Positions 1 through 8,500 of a stretch of 30,481 nt of DNA are shown here, piece after piece. The notes below the pieces were generated by a model. The model had not been told where the DNA came from, searched no databases, and saw only the letters and a program-made list of their open reading frames with translations. How positions within the stretch are numbered: the stretch's first letter is position 1; the number at the start of each line of letters is the position of its first letter. Made by a program: the position numbers and the translations under genes. This DNA is from Lactobacillaceae bacterium. Lineage in GTDB: Bacteria > Bacillota > Bacilli > Lactobacillales > Lactobacillaceae. Location of the stretch: NCBI GenBank assembly GCA_031261865.1, contig JAISIV010000066.1, forward strand, positions 1-30,481, in the 5' to 3' direction.

Positions 1-232
1 TATGCTCAAGTTGCAGTTCTGTTGAGCGCGTTTACGCAGTTTATACCGGTAAAACTCTCTATTTTGGAATGGGGATTTCGACCCAGAAATATGTACGAAA
101 AGCTAGTTTCACTTTTCTAAACGTGCCTCGAATTGCTGAACCCCAAGGTCTAAGCATCCTCTCTTTCAAAATCGGCGATTTTGAGTCGAGGAAGACTTAG
201 CCTACGGATTCAATTCGCAATTCTCGGGCACT
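1..232. other. Left-edge region without a supported gene
   Basis: I see no convincing gene here. A plus frame is open from the window edge to a TAA at 118-120 (39 codons) but has no recognisable product. A 32-codon minus ORF (157 to 59) has no properly spaced ribosome binding site. There is a near-perfect palindrome at 167-183 (8-base arms CAAAATCG/CGATTTTG around one G) without a T-tract, so it is not an obvious terminator. A binding-protein gene of the adjoining ABC importer could lie further left. Confidence 0.4.
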
Positions 233-1063
233 CTAACCTTTCGTGGCTGAACCCGCCACGCCCATTACGATGTACTTATTCAAGAATAAGTACAAAATAA
301 TCATTGGCAAAATTACGAAAGTGGACGCTGCCATCAACTCTGGGTAATTAACACCAGTGTCAGTTGAAAAGGCTTGAAGTCCGACTGGTAAGGTACGCAT
401 CGATTGGGTGTTGGTAACAATTAAAGCCCACATAAATGAATTCCACGAGCCAATTATTTGGAGAATTCCGATGGCCGTAATTGAAGAAACCGCATTGGGT
501 ACTAGAATTTGCCAGAGGAATTTCCAATCGCTGGCCCCATCTAACTTTGCGGCATAGTAAAGCTGGTTAGACACTCCAGAAAATGCTTGTCGCAACGTGA
601 AAACAGCAAAGAAACTAGCAAGCCAAGGAATAATTAAAGCACCATATGTGTTTACCAAATGTGCATTTGAAAGGGTGATGAAATTAGGAATAATCAGCAT
701 TTCACCGGGTACCATCATCGTGGCTAACAAAACTGAAAATAGTAGTTTTTTGCCAGTGAAGTTGAGCTTAGCAAAAGCGAAAGCTGCAAGAATAGAAGTG
801 AATAATTGCCCTACTGTAGTGGCAACTGAAACGATGACTGAGTTAACCAAGTATTGAGTAAAAGGGGCCGCGTTCCAAGCTTTTAACCAGTTACTCCACA
901 GCCAGTTTTTAGGTAGCCAAGTTGGTGGTGTTTGAATTGATTCAAAGCCGGTTTTGAAAGCCGTCATCACCATCCAAAAAAATGGGAGCAACATAGCTAA
1001 AGCACCTAAGACTATGAAAAAATATTTAAGGATTGTAAATATCGAATTCTTAGTAATGGACAT
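233..1063 (-). CDS. ugpE: ABC sugar/glycerol-3-phosphate-type permease, UgpE/MsmG-like
   Basis: Second inner-membrane permease of a carbohydrate-uptake (CUT1) ABC importer. The 276-aa protein has six hydrophobic segments and the EAA loop that docks on the ATPase (AAKLDGASDWKFLWQILVPN region). I chose the ATG at 1063 because GGAG lies 8 bases upstream; a longer frame back to 1099 has no such site. It overlaps the end of the upstream permease gene by 14 bases, so the two are translationally linked. The order ATPase-permease-permease matches ugpC-ugpA-ugpE. The substrate cannot be read from the sequence; glycerol-3-phosphate diesters or oligosaccharides are both possible. No binding-protein gene is in the window. 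Confidence 0.85.
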   Translation of the reverse strand: MSITKNSIFTILKYFFIVLGALAMLLPFFWMVMTAFKTGFESIQTPPTWLPKNWLWSNWLKAWNAAPFTQYLVNSVIVSVATTVGQLFTSILAAFAFAKLNFTGKKLLFSVLLATMMVPGEMLIIPNFITLSNAHLVNTYGALIIPWLASFFAVFTLRQAFSGVSNQLYYAAKLDGASDWKFLWQILVPNAVSSITAIGILQIIGSWNSFMWALIVTNTQSMRTLPVGLQAFSTDTGVNYPELMAASTFVILPMIILYLFLNKYIVMGVAGSATKG

Positions 1064-1943
1064 GTTTTTTACTCCACGTATTTTGGAAGATAGTAACAAC
1101 TAGAATCATCAAGAACAAAACAACTCCCGAAGCTGCAGCGATTCCATATTTACTTTGTTCATAAAAGGCGCGATACAAATAGAAGACCACAGTGATTCCT
1201 GAACCACCAGGTCCAGGTTGTCCACCAAACAAGGCATAAATTTCATCAAAGACTTTAAATGAACCGATGACGGCATTAACTGAAACCAAAAAAGTGATTG
1301 GCGAAATCATTGGAAGCGTGATGTTTTTAAACTGTTGCCAAGAATTAGCGCCGTCTAGCGTAGCAGCTTGATAGAGTTTTTTATCGACGTTGTTTAGAGC
1401 CACTAAGAATAGGAGAATGTTAAACCCGAGTCCTTTCCAGACAGCTAAGATAATTAGAGCCAACATCGTGTATTTCGGATCATTTAACCAATCGATTGGA
1501 TGCACTCCGAAAAAACTCAAGAAATAATTTAGAAGGCCTGCGTCTTTGTTATAAATCCAACGCCAAACCATAGAAATAGCGACAACGGAAGTAACGAAAG
1601 GTAAGAAGTAAATCGTCCTAAAAAAGGCGGCTAACTTTTTAATTTTAGAAAGAAGAGTAGCGATTGCAAGCGATAGAACAATTGAAATCGGTACTACTCC
1701 AATCACGAAAATAATGGTATTAACAACTGCTTGTTGGAAAACTGGATCTTGTATTAACGTTACGAAATTTTCAAAACCAAGTGCTCCGACCTCACCTGTA
1801 AAAAAGTTGTATTGAGTATAAAAACTCATCGCCAAACTTGAAACGATTGGATACAAAGAAAAAATAAAAACAATAATAAGCATTGGCGCTAAATAAGCGA
1901 GAGCTTTTAAATTGTCACGCCAGGTCGGTTTGCCGTTATTCAT
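1050..1943 (-). CDS. ugpA: ABC sugar/glycerol-3-phosphate-type permease, UgpA/MsmF-like
   Basis: First membrane permease of the same CUT1-type importer, 297 aa. It has a short charged N-terminus, six predicted hydrophobic helices and the EAA loop (AATLDGANSWQQFKNITLPM) that contacts the ATPase. Its ATG overlaps the TGA of the ATPase gene in an ATGA arrangement, and its own end overlaps ugpE, so all three genes form one operon. Length fits the family. The name UgpA reflects gene order and general similarity; MsmF-like oligosaccharide permeases look the same at this level. Confidence 0.85.
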   Translation of the reverse strand: MNNGKPTWRDNLKALAYLAPMLIIVFIFSLYPIVSSLAMSFYTQYNFFTGEVGALGFENFVTLIQDPVFQQAVVNTIIFVIGVVPISIVLSLAIATLLSKIKKLAAFFRTIYFLPFVTSVVAISMVWRWIYNKDAGLLNYFLSFFGVHPIDWLNDPKYTMLALIILAVWKGLGFNILLFLVALNNVDKKLYQAATLDGANSWQQFKNITLPMISPITFLVSVNAVIGSFKVFDEIYALFGGQPGPGGSGITVVFYLYRAFYEQSKYGIAAASGVVLFLMILVVTIFQNTWSKKHVHY

Positions 1944-2962
1944 TTAGCTAGCCCCTCTAAACGGTTTCCATCTTCGTCGAAAACAAAGACGCCTCGTAGA
2001 TCGAAATTAACGTGCTCGTTTTTGCCAACTTCAAAGTCTAACTCATTAGTTGAAACTAATTCAGTGCCATTGAACTCCATAAGGATATTGCGATCACGTC
2101 CAAATGAGGAAACGTTTGTAATTTTAACTGGGACTTTTTTGTTGCGACCAGAATGAGCCAAGATGGCTTCAGGGCGAATACCGACGTACTTAGCACTGGC
2201 TGGTAATTTCAATAAATCTTTTACCGATTCAGCTTCAATTTCGTTAATGACTGGTTCACCAATAAAACGAGCCACGAAGCGGTTTGCTGGGTTGGAATAC
2301 AAGTCTTGTGGAGCCGCATATTGTTGAATGCGACCATCTTGAAGAACCATAATTTTATCAGCCACATGCATAGCTTCACTTTGATCATGAGTAACGAAAA
2401 TAGTCGTAATACCGGTTTCTTGTTGGATGCGACGAATTTCTTCACGCATTTCTACACGTAGACGGGCATCAAGATTTGAAAGCGGTTCATCCAAAAGAAG
2501 AATGCTGGGATTCTTAGCTAAAGCACGAGCAATAGCAACACGTTGTTGTTGGCCACCGGACAAAGCAGCTGGTTTCTTGTTCAATTGATCGTCGATGCGG
2601 ACTAACTTAGCTAGTTCAGCAGCTCGTGCATTTCTTTCAGCTTTAGAAACTTTAGCCATTTTTAATGGAAAGGCGATGTTTTCTAAAACGGTCATATGAG
2701 GGTAAAGAGCATAATTCTGAAAAACCATACCAACACCTCTTTGTAGAGCATCTTTGTCGGTAACGTTTACATCGTCAAAATCAATTTCACCGGTAGTCGC
2801 ATGAAGGAGACCGGAAATCAAATTTAAGGTTGTCGACTTACCTCCACCTGAAGGACCAAGTAACGCAACTAATTGACCGTCGGGAATGACAAAATCCATG
2901 TCATGCAGGACTTCAACTCCGTTGTCATAGGTAAGAGTGACATGCTTAAAACTAACTTCCAA
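1940..2962 (-). CDS. ugpC: ABC importer ATPase, UgpC/MalK/MsmX family
   Basis: Cytoplasmic ATPase that energises the two permeases encoded downstream. In the 340-aa protein, Walker A GPSGGGKST is at 36-44, the signature LSGGQQQRVAIARAL at about 134-148, Walker B SILLLDEP at about 154, followed by the switch histidine (VTHDQ). The C-terminal ~100 residues are the OB-type regulatory domain of MalK-like ATPases. The start codon is TTG at 2960-2962, with AAGGAG 7 bases upstream; there is no in-frame ATG near this site. It is the first gene of the ugpC-ugpA-ugpE operon. MsmX-type ATPases can serve several importers, so it may have partners elsewhere. Confidence 0.9.
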   Translation of the reverse strand: MEVSFKHVTLTYDNGVEVLHDMDFVIPDGQLVALLGPSGGGKSTTLNLISGLLHATTGEIDFDDVNVTDKDALQRGVGMVFQNYALYPHMTVLENIAFPLKMAKVSKAERNARAAELAKLVRIDDQLNKKPAALSGGQQQRVAIARALAKNPSILLLDEPLSNLDARLRVEMREEIRRIQQETGITTIFVTHDQSEAMHVADKIMVLQDGRIQQYAAPQDLYSNPANRFVARFIGEPVINEIEAESVKDLLKLPASAKYVGIRPEAILAHSGRNKKVPVKITNVSSFGRDRNILMEFNGTELVSTNELDFEVGKNEHVNFDLRGVFVFDEDGNRLEGLAK

Positions 2963-2991
2963 AATAATTCTCCTTTTGAATCGTTACTTCA

Positions 2992-3020
2992 ATCGTATTT
3001 TGGATTTATACGAACGTAAA
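2992..3020 (-). promoter_or_regulatory. Possible promoter of the ugpC operon
   Basis: On the minus strand TTTACG (3020-3015) and TACGAT (2997-2992) are separated by 17 bases and sit about 30 bases ahead of the ugpC start. Each matches four of six consensus bases, so this is only a candidate. Confidence 0.35.
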
Positions 3021-3093
3021 GGGGCCAAAAAAGTTTTTAAATTCGGTTATAGGTGTGAAAATAGCGATTCCGGAATTTGGTGGTTTGTCTTAA

Positions 3094-3972
3094 CTATTTA
3101 GAGTCGAACAAATTACTCGTTTTCTGATAAAAATTAGTGCGCGAGCTAAACAACTCAGGGATTTCAATTTCGGTCGAATCCAAGAGCATTCTTTTAGCCG
3201 GTGTTCCCCCATACAAATCATCCCCAACAATCGGTAAACCTAAACTTGCAAGATGGACTCTAATTTGATGAGTGCGTCCGGTTTCTAGTTGGAGCTTTAA
3301 AGTTCGCTGAGCAATTTTTTCAAAATGGGTGATGGCGGATTGTCCGTCTATTGAAACGATTCTTTTATAAGGATTCTGAGGGTCGACAGCAATTGGGCTA
3401 TTTATCGTGCCTTCATTTTGTTCGATATCATGAGAAACTTCGGCAGTATAAAAACGTTTGATGGTTTTATCAGCGAACATCTGGTCAAGAATAGCGACTG
3501 CTAAAGGGTTTTTGGCCGCAACTACTAAACCGCTGGTATTTCGATCTAGCCGGTGGGTCATCATAGCTCGGGCTTCGGCGTTACGGGAATTGGATTTTTC
3601 TAAATAAGCTTGGGCGTAATTTAAAAGTGTGTCATCCTCATTGGGCGAGTGCGGGTGCATTTTCATCCCTGATGGTTTATCAATAATCAGATAATCCTCA
3701 TCTTCAAAAACGACTGAAATTGTGGCTTCGAAATTAGCTGGATAACTTTGCAAACCAGAAAAATCTTCTGCGAATAAATCGAAACTAATTATGTCACCTG
3801 CTTTAAGAATTGTGGCAGTTGATGCTAATTGTCCATTAATAAAAAGACGTTTTTGTTGGCGTAAAAGTCCACGAATCCATCTTGGAAACCGCCACTGAAT
3901 TAACTGGTCTTTAAGAGTGAGTCCGGCTGATATGTGCTCGATATTTATTTGATATTGCCAAGGGTTAATCAT
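3094..3972 (-). CDS. RluA-family 23S rRNA/tRNA pseudouridine synthase
   Basis: Converts specific uridines in structured RNA to pseudouridine. The catalytic-loop motif HRLDRNTSGL, containing the essential Asp, is present, as are the RluA-family blocks IIDKPSGMKMHPH and LETGRTHQIRVHLA. The N-terminus has an S4-like segment ending in INGQ. I prefer the ATG at 3972 (292 aa); a TTG at 4014 would add 14 polar residues. Neither has a clear ribosome binding site, so the start is uncertain. The target site (RluC, RluD or YlyB-like) cannot be decided. It is transcribed toward the ugp operon, 132 bases away, with no obvious terminator between. Confidence 0.88.
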   Translation of the reverse strand: MINPWQYQINIEHISAGLTLKDQLIQWRFPRWIRGLLRQQKRLFINGQLASTATILKAGDIISFDLFAEDFSGLQSYPANFEATISVVFEDEDYLIIDKPSGMKMHPHSPNEDDTLLNYAQAYLEKSNSRNAEARAMMTHRLDRNTSGLVVAAKNPLAVAILDQMFADKTIKRFYTAEVSHDIEQNEGTINSPIAVDPQNPYKRIVSIDGQSAITHFEKIAQRTLKLQLETGRTHQIRVHLASLGLPIVGDDLYGGTPAKRMLLDSTEIEIPELFSSRTNFYQKTSNLFDSK

Positions 3973-4058
3973 TTTATTTAGAAAATTCTTGCTCTTACTT
4001 TCAACTTTTGACAATCAAATGTCGTTAGTTCCCAAAAAACAGTATTGATGACAACGAA

Positions 4059-4090
4059 TTGTCAAAGCCACACGAGCCATATGCTAAAAT
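4059..4090 (+). promoter_or_regulatory. Candidate promoter of the thiamine-regulated operon
   Basis: An extended -10 element, TGCTAAAAT, occupies 4082-4090, just upstream of the riboswitch. A TTGTCA (4059-4064) lies 20 bases before the -10 hexamer, longer than usual, so the TG extension probably matters more. TTGTCA is also one arm of a small inverted repeat (TGACAA-CGAA-TTGTCA, 4049-4064). Confidence 0.5.
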
Positions 4091-4100
4091 TATAGGCAAT

Positions 4101-4168
4101 TCGTCTGGGGCGCGTAAGCTGAGAAGTACCCATCGAACCTGTTGGATAATGCCAACGCAGGGAGACGC
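4101..4168 (+). promoter_or_regulatory. TPP riboswitch (THI box) aptamer
   Basis: The aptamer binds thiamine pyrophosphate and controls the ykoEDC operon. The conserved CTGAGA is at 4119-4124, followed by GTACCC, GAACCTG and the GGATAATGCCAACGCAGGGA block. CGTCT (4102-4106) can pair with AGACG (4163-4167) as helix P1. A terminator hairpin follows, so TPP binding should switch transcription off, the usual logic in Firmicutes. Confidence 0.95.
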
Positions 4169-4179
4169 AAATCGCTTAG

Positions 4180-4212
4180 CCGAAATGTACTCCGTGTGCG
4201 TTTCGGTTTTTA
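4180..4212 (+). terminator. Riboswitch expression-platform terminator
   Basis: CCGAAA (4180-4185) can pair with TTTCGG (4201-4206), followed by a run of T. It lies between the TPP aptamer and ykoE, as expected for a transcriptional OFF switch. Confidence 0.75.
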
Positions 4213-4250
4213 TTTAGCAAATAAATTAGAGAGATATGAGGGTTTGATAG

Positions 4251-4862
4251 ATGTCAAAGAAAAAAACATGGCAAATTAGAGATGTAATTTTAGTTGGTTT
4301 AATCGCCATCGTCTTCGGTGTAATTTATTGGGGTTGGGGATTAGCATGGAATGGTTTTGTCAGTCTTCTCACACCAGTTGCTCTTTTGCTAACTGGAAGT
4401 GATTTAACTGGGGCATTAACCGGATACGCTGTAACTGGAAAAGTAGTGACTGCCGCAACTGTAGGCCTTTGGATGACTGCTGGGCCACTAGCTGCAATGA
4501 TTATTAGAAAACCAGGAGCAGCCCTCTTTGGTGAAACTTTTGCTTCAATCGTTGAAATGGTAATTGGTTCAGCGTGGGGACCAGAAAACTTAATCTGGGG
4601 AATTGTGCAAGGTCTTGGTAGTGAACTTGGTTTTGCTATTACAGGATATAAAAACTTCCGTTTAGGTCTTTGGTTAAGTGTTCTTACGGGGACGATTGTC
4701 GCCTTCGGCTTTAACTTTTTCAAATATCAATATGGATTGGTTGATCGAACTTTCGTAGCTGTTTTGTTCTTAATTTTCTTCTTATCAATTTTGGTTTTCG
4801 CCGGCCTTTTTGTATGGATTATCAACGCCATTTTGATCAAATCTAAATTAATTAAAAAATAA
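4251..4862 (+). CDS. ykoE: ECF transporter S component YkoE (thiamine precursor uptake)
   Basis: Membrane substrate-binding (S) component of an energy-coupling-factor importer for hydroxymethylpyrimidine or another thiamine precursor. The 203-aa protein is hydrophobic with about five or six helices, and length and Trp-rich start (YWGWGLAWNGF near residue 25) fit YkoE. The assignment is supported by the TPP riboswitch directly upstream and by the following ATPase and T component in the ykoE-ykoD-ykoC order. The start ATG has GAGGG about 9 bases upstream. Its TAA shares one base with the ykoD start codon. The exact substrate is inferred from the family. Confidence 0.9.
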   Translation: MSKKKTWQIRDVILVGLIAIVFGVIYWGWGLAWNGFVSLLTPVALLLTGSDLTGALTGYAVTGKVVTAATVGLWMTAGPLAAMIIRKPGAALFGETFASIVEMVIGSAWGPENLIWGIVQGLGSELGFAITGYKNFRLGLWLSVLTGTIVAFGFNFFKYQYGLVDRTFVAVLFLIFFLSILVFAGLFVWIINAILIKSKLIKK

Positions 4863-6109
4863 TGATAAATATTAACTTCAACAATCAAGATATTATTCGC
4901 GAAGATAAAAAAATCCTCAGTGCCGTTAATCTTGCGGTTGAAACTGGGGATTTTATTTTATTTTCTGGTCCTTCTGGTTCGGGTAAGACAACTCTTATCA
5001 ATGAAATAATTGAAAATTATGACGGGACCGTGGGTCGAGTTTTTCAGGATGCCTCCCAACAATTCGCTATGGAAACTCCTTTTATGGAATTGGTATTTCT
5101 TTTTGAAAATCTCCAAGTTGACCCAGCTCAAATTGAAAACCGAGTTATAGAAACACTTGAAGAATTCAAATTAGAAGACAAGTCCGACCAAAACGTCATG
5201 ACTCTTTCTGGTGGCGAACAACAGCGTTTATCTCTAGCGGAAGCTTTAGCCGTAGATTCTGAACTATTAATTTTAGATGAACCTTTTGCCAGTGTCGACA
5301 GCAAAAATGAAGATTTTTTGATGACCAAAATTAGTGGTCTGAAAAATAAAACCGTAATTGTCGCCGACCATAATCCCTTCGTCTACAAAAACTTGGTTAA
5401 TAAAATTTATCTATTCGATGATGGACAAATTGAAAGTTTGCCAAAAATTCAATTTAAAACTTTCTTTTCAGAACCTAAAAAACACAAAATTACTTCAGTT
5501 ACCGATGGTCTTTCTAAATTGACACTGACGGATTTTCATATCGAATGCCTAATCGAACCGTCAAGTTTAAGCATCCCCTTAAATTCCAAAACGCTATTGG
5601 TTGGTGAAAATGGAGTTGGTAAATCGAGTTTCCTTAATTCAATTGTGGGCCTTCGGAATTACGAAGGCAAAATAGAAAACGGTCACGAAAAAACAGTACT
5701 CGCCTTTCAGCAATCAACCGACACACTGCTTAAAATAACTGTCGAAGAAGAAATCAATTTCGCAAAAAGGCATGTTTTTCGAATGCAGGATATTGATATC
5801 GATTCTTGGTTAAAACGCTTTTCATTAGCGGATCACCTAGATCAATCTATCTACACGCTTTCGGGCGGTGAAAGAAAAAAACTTCAAGTGCTCTCACTAC
5901 AAATCCAAAACCCAGAGCTTTTATTATTGGACGAACCATTTGCCGGTCTAGATAGTGAGTCGATTAAGCAAGTTCTAGAGTTGTTGAACAATCCCAATCA
6001 AACTCAAATCATCATTTCCCATCAATTTAATTTATTAGAAAATCATATAAATAATTTAATCGGGATTTCGGATTTGTCGTTACATTCTATTAGGGAGGCG
6101 ACACTATGA
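4862..6109 (+). CDS. ykoD: ECF transporter double ATPase YkoD
   Basis: Cytoplasmic ATPase with two fused ABC domains that drives YkoE/YkoC. Domain 1 has Walker A GPSGSGKT (36-43), signature LSGGEQQRL (about 116) and Walker B LLILDEPFASVD (about 135). Domain 2 has GENGVGKSS (about 247), LSGGERKKL (about 333) and LLLLDEPFAGLD (about 355). At 415 aa it is shorter than the B. subtilis protein as I recall it (about 490), the linker and loops being compact. It is coupled to ykoE by a TAATG overlap and to ykoC by ATGA. Confidence 0.9.
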   Translation: MININFNNQDIIREDKKILSAVNLAVETGDFILFSGPSGSGKTTLINEIIENYDGTVGRVFQDASQQFAMETPFMELVFLFENLQVDPAQIENRVIETLEEFKLEDKSDQNVMTLSGGEQQRLSLAEALAVDSELLILDEPFASVDSKNEDFLMTKISGLKNKTVIVADHNPFVYKNLVNKIYLFDDGQIESLPKIQFKTFFSEPKKHKITSVTDGLSKLTLTDFHIECLIEPSSLSIPLNSKTLLVGENGVGKSSFLNSIVGLRNYEGKIENGHEKTVLAFQQSTDTLLKITVEEEINFAKRHVFRMQDIDIDSWLKRFSLADHLDQSIYTLSGGERKKLQVLSLQIQNPELLLLDEPFAGLDSESIKQVLELLNNPNQTQIIISHQFNLLENHINNLIGISDLSLHSIREATL

Positions 6110-6759
6110 AACCTGCAATCCGTTTTTTAATCTTTTTTATTATCGGAATCGAACTAGCCTTTTCTCAAAGTATCATTTTTAACGCCCTGGTGATTGTCGT
6201 TACCTTAATCTATCTGGCCATTATTAAGGCCTCTTTTAAACGGGTCTTTTTATTAATGCTAATAGGTATTTTGCCGGCGATTTCTTCTTGGATTATTTAT
6301 ACTCAATTAACGATTACAAACAATATCAGTTTGCCAATAGTTATGACCATGCGTGTTTATTCATACATTTTAATTGGTCTGGCCTCAATTTCTCAAGGTA
6401 CGATGACTGAGTTAATTAGGAGTTTCGAACAAGATCTGAAAATGCCTAGTACTTTAGCTTATGGCTCATTGGGAGCTTTGAATTTCATTCCGAAAATTAG
6501 TCAGCAAATTAAAATTATTAAAACCAATTCGAAGATGCGTGGTGAAAAATTAACTGGATTGTCTCCTAAATTATATGTGCGAGCAATTTATGCGGCTTTC
6601 AACTGGTCGGAAAATTTAAGTCAAGCAATCTATGCTCATGGTTTCAAAGAAAAACAAAAGAGAACCCACTACGGCTATCAAAAAATTAGTTCACGCGAAT
6701 GGTTGATATTTTCGGTAATAGTTGTGGCGACAATTCTGATAAGTGTCCTAAAATATTAA
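6106..6759 (+). CDS. ykoC: ECF transporter T component YkoC
   Basis: Transmembrane coupling (T) component of the ykoEDC importer, 217 aa. It has hydrophobic N- and C-terminal helices and a cytoplasmic segment with the family's Ala/Arg-containing coupling helices (KTNSKMRGEKLTG near 145-157, and a second Ala-rich helix before AHGFKEKQKR). ATG overlaps the ykoD stop by four bases (ATGA), preceded by GGGAGG. Context makes the call firm. Confidence 0.88.
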   Translation: MKPAIRFLIFFIIGIELAFSQSIIFNALVIVVTLIYLAIIKASFKRVFLLMLIGILPAISSWIIYTQLTITNNISLPIVMTMRVYSYILIGLASISQGTMTELIRSFEQDLKMPSTLAYGSLGALNFIPKISQQIKIIKTNSKMRGEKLTGLSPKLYVRAIYAAFNWSENLSQAIYAHGFKEKQKRTHYGYQKISSREWLIFSVIVVATILISVLKY

Positions 6760-6766
6760 CTATTGC

Positions 6767-7675
6767 ATGATTACTTCACACGAAATAAATTCAAAACTCA
6801 AGTGGATTGAGGTTTTAAATCCAACTTCTGAAGAACAAAGCCAACTTAATGACCAGGGCATCACTTCGGAATTTTTGTTCTACGCTTTAGACCCAAATGA
6901 AAGTGCCCGAACTGAAATCGACAATAATACGGGCAGCATTTTAGTTATGTATGACGTCATGACACCCGACTCGCAAGCTTTAACTGAGCCAGTTGCTTTA
7001 GTGTTCACCAGGGATGGTAACTTTTATTCCATTGCACGAAACTCGACTTCGGCTATCGCTGATCAATTATTCCAAACTACTACTCAAACTGTTGGACGCG
7101 ATAGTATGACCGCCATTGATATTTATCTAAACGGTGCTTTTGTCATTATTTCTGAATATATTAATGCGATTAAAAATCTCAACCGTAAAAGAAATGTGAT
7201 TCAAAATAATTTACGTGATCACCTCACTGAAAACGATATGATTTCACTCGTCGAGTTGCAGACACAAGTTATTTACATGACCGACTCGCTTCAAACGGAC
7301 CGCCAAGCAACTCAGCAACTACAGCACCTTTATCCTGGCACTATTACTGATGTTCAAAAAGAAAAATTTCAGGATTTAATTGTCGAAAACTCGCAGGCAG
7401 TCGATATGTCGAATCAAGCTGGTGAAGTCATTCAATCAATTAATGCCGCTTATTCATCGATTCATAACCAAAAATTAGATCGTTCAATTCGATTATTGAC
7501 GGTTGTTCAAGCCGTTATGGCTGTACCCACAGTCATTACAGGTTTTTATGGAATGAACGTTTTCTTGCCATTTGCAGATTTACACAATGCTTGGCTGATT
7601 GCCATATTCGGGTCGGCGGCAATTATTGCAGTAGAGCTTTGGGTCTTATTCAAAAATGGATTCTTTGGAAAATAA
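6767..7675 (+). CDS. corA: CorA-type divalent metal (Mg2+) channel
   Basis: Pentameric Mg2+/divalent metal channel of the 2-TM-GxN family. The signature YGMN is at 261-264, after the first C-terminal helix, with a second helix to the end; the N-terminal ~230 residues form the cytoplasmic funnel. 302 aa is normal for the family. It starts 7 bases after ykoC with no clear ribosome binding site, so translation is probably coupled and the gene belongs to the TPP-controlled transcript. TPP enzymes need Mg2+, which offers a loose rationale; this link is inference. The ion specificity (Mg2+, Co2+, Ni2+ or Zn2+ export) cannot be decided. Confidence 0.88.
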   Translation: MITSHEINSKLKWIEVLNPTSEEQSQLNDQGITSEFLFYALDPNESARTEIDNNTGSILVMYDVMTPDSQALTEPVALVFTRDGNFYSIARNSTSAIADQLFQTTTQTVGRDSMTAIDIYLNGAFVIISEYINAIKNLNRKRNVIQNNLRDHLTENDMISLVELQTQVIYMTDSLQTDRQATQQLQHLYPGTITDVQKEKFQDLIVENSQAVDMSNQAGEVIQSINAAYSSIHNQKLDRSIRLLTVVQAVMAVPTVITGFYGMNVFLPFADLHNAWLIAIFGSAAIIAVELWVLFKNGFFGK

Positions 7676-7676
7676 T

Positions 7677-8087
7677 TTAATTCAATGAAACAAATCGTCG
7701 TTCTAGTATAGCGGCGATTTTTTTCATCTCTTCTTCGGTATTCGGAGCAAGAACAACATTCAAAGTTAGTTCTTTTGATTGATCAAAGAAGTTTTCATCC
7801 CTAGGCTTATAACCATTCTGTTTTAAAAATTCAATTGTGATAATAACAGCTGAGCGTTTACTTCCATCGACGAAAACTGGTGTCTTGATAATTTTTTGAA
7901 GAATAAAAGCGGCTTTTAACCAAATGGTTGGATACAATTCCTGACCAAACAACTCTTGTTGGGGTTGTTGAATAACTGCGTCAAAAACATATTTCGACTG
8001 AATACCAGGAGTCCCAACTCCAGTCATTTCAATGGCTTTGATATTTAATTTTTTTAGTTGTTCTTCAGTTAAATATTTAGTCGACAT
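7677..8087 (-). CDS. Doc/Fic-family paralog with degenerate active-site motif
   Basis: The 136-aa protein is clearly a paralog of the Doc-like protein encoded just upstream: both share the blocks GIQS, QPQQ.(L/V)FGQELYPT.W.KAAFI.QKI and VFVDG.KR. Doc toxins phosphorylate EF-Tu and use the motif H-x-F-x-(D/N)-G-N-K-R. Here the catalytic His is Pro70, the Asn is Ser76 and the following Thr is Ser79, so kinase activity is doubtful. It overlaps the upstream doc gene by 11 bases and is third in the antitoxin-doc-doc operon. It could be an immunity decoy, a subunit of a heterodimer, or decaying. The reading frame is intact, which argues against simple decay. Confidence 0.8.
   Translation of the reverse strand: MSTKYLTEEQLKKLNIKAIEMTGVGTPGIQSKYVFDAVIQQPQQELFGQELYPTIWLKAAFILQKIIKTPVFVDGSKRSAVIITIEFLKQNGYKPRDENFFDQSKELTLNVVLAPNTEEEMKKIAAILERRFVSLN
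7692..7724 (+). terminator. Terminator of the ykoEDC-corA operon, inside the opposing gene
   Basis: AATCGTCG and CGGCGATT form an 8-bp stem (one G-U pair) followed by seven T. It lies within the 3' coding end of the convergent Doc-like gene. Confidence 0.7.
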
Positions 8088-8499
8088 TTTCTTTTTTAAT
8101 GAACATTAATTCCAGCCATTTGGCTACTTTCAACATTGTCTCTTCAGTATCGGGGGAATTAGTTACAGTTAAGACGAACTCCTCTGAATTATTGAAAACT
8201 TCCTCATCTTTCGGCTCAAACCCGTTTAAATGTAGAAAATACATTGCGGCCATGATTGAAGTTCGTTTATTACCATCAACAAAAACATGTTTTTTCGTAA
8301 TTTTTTGCATGATAAAGGCTGCTTTAATCCATAAAGTTGGGTAAAGTTCCTGCCCGAAAACAACTTGTTGCGGTTGTTCAATAACAACTTCAAAAGAACT
8401 TATCGACTGGATACCAAAATTATTCCCTCCCACCATTTGAACGGCGTTCTGGTTTATATACTCAAGTTGTGCTGGGGTTAGATATTTTATATCCTCCAT
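8077..8499 (-). CDS. doc: Death-on-curing (Doc/Fic) family toxin
   Basis: Predicted toxin of a type II toxin-antitoxin module. Doc proteins have the Fic fold and inactivate EF-Tu by phosphorylation. The 140-aa protein carries an intact core motif HVFVDGNKRTS beginning at His71. Its ATG follows the antitoxin stop by one base, so expression is coupled. The C-terminal region after ~100 (SEEFVLTVTNSPDTEETMLKVA) fits the Doc helix that normally contacts the antitoxin. The paralog downstream lacks key residues. Activity against this host is inferred from family only. Confidence 0.88.
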   Translation of the reverse strand: MEDIKYLTPAQLEYINQNAVQMVGGNNFGIQSISSFEVVIEQPQQVVFGQELYPTLWIKAAFIMQKITKKHVFVDGNKRTSIMAAMYFLHLNGFEPKDEEVFNNSEEFVLTVTNSPDTEETMLKVAKWLELMFIKKENVD

Positions 8500-8500
8500 C

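Noticed and set aside
1..120. Open plus frame from the window edge, 39 codons
   Set aside because: No recognisable product or composition of a coding region, and the window cuts it.
59..157. 32-codon minus ORF left of ugpE
   Set aside because: No properly spaced ribosome binding site and unusual composition for a protein; likely chance.
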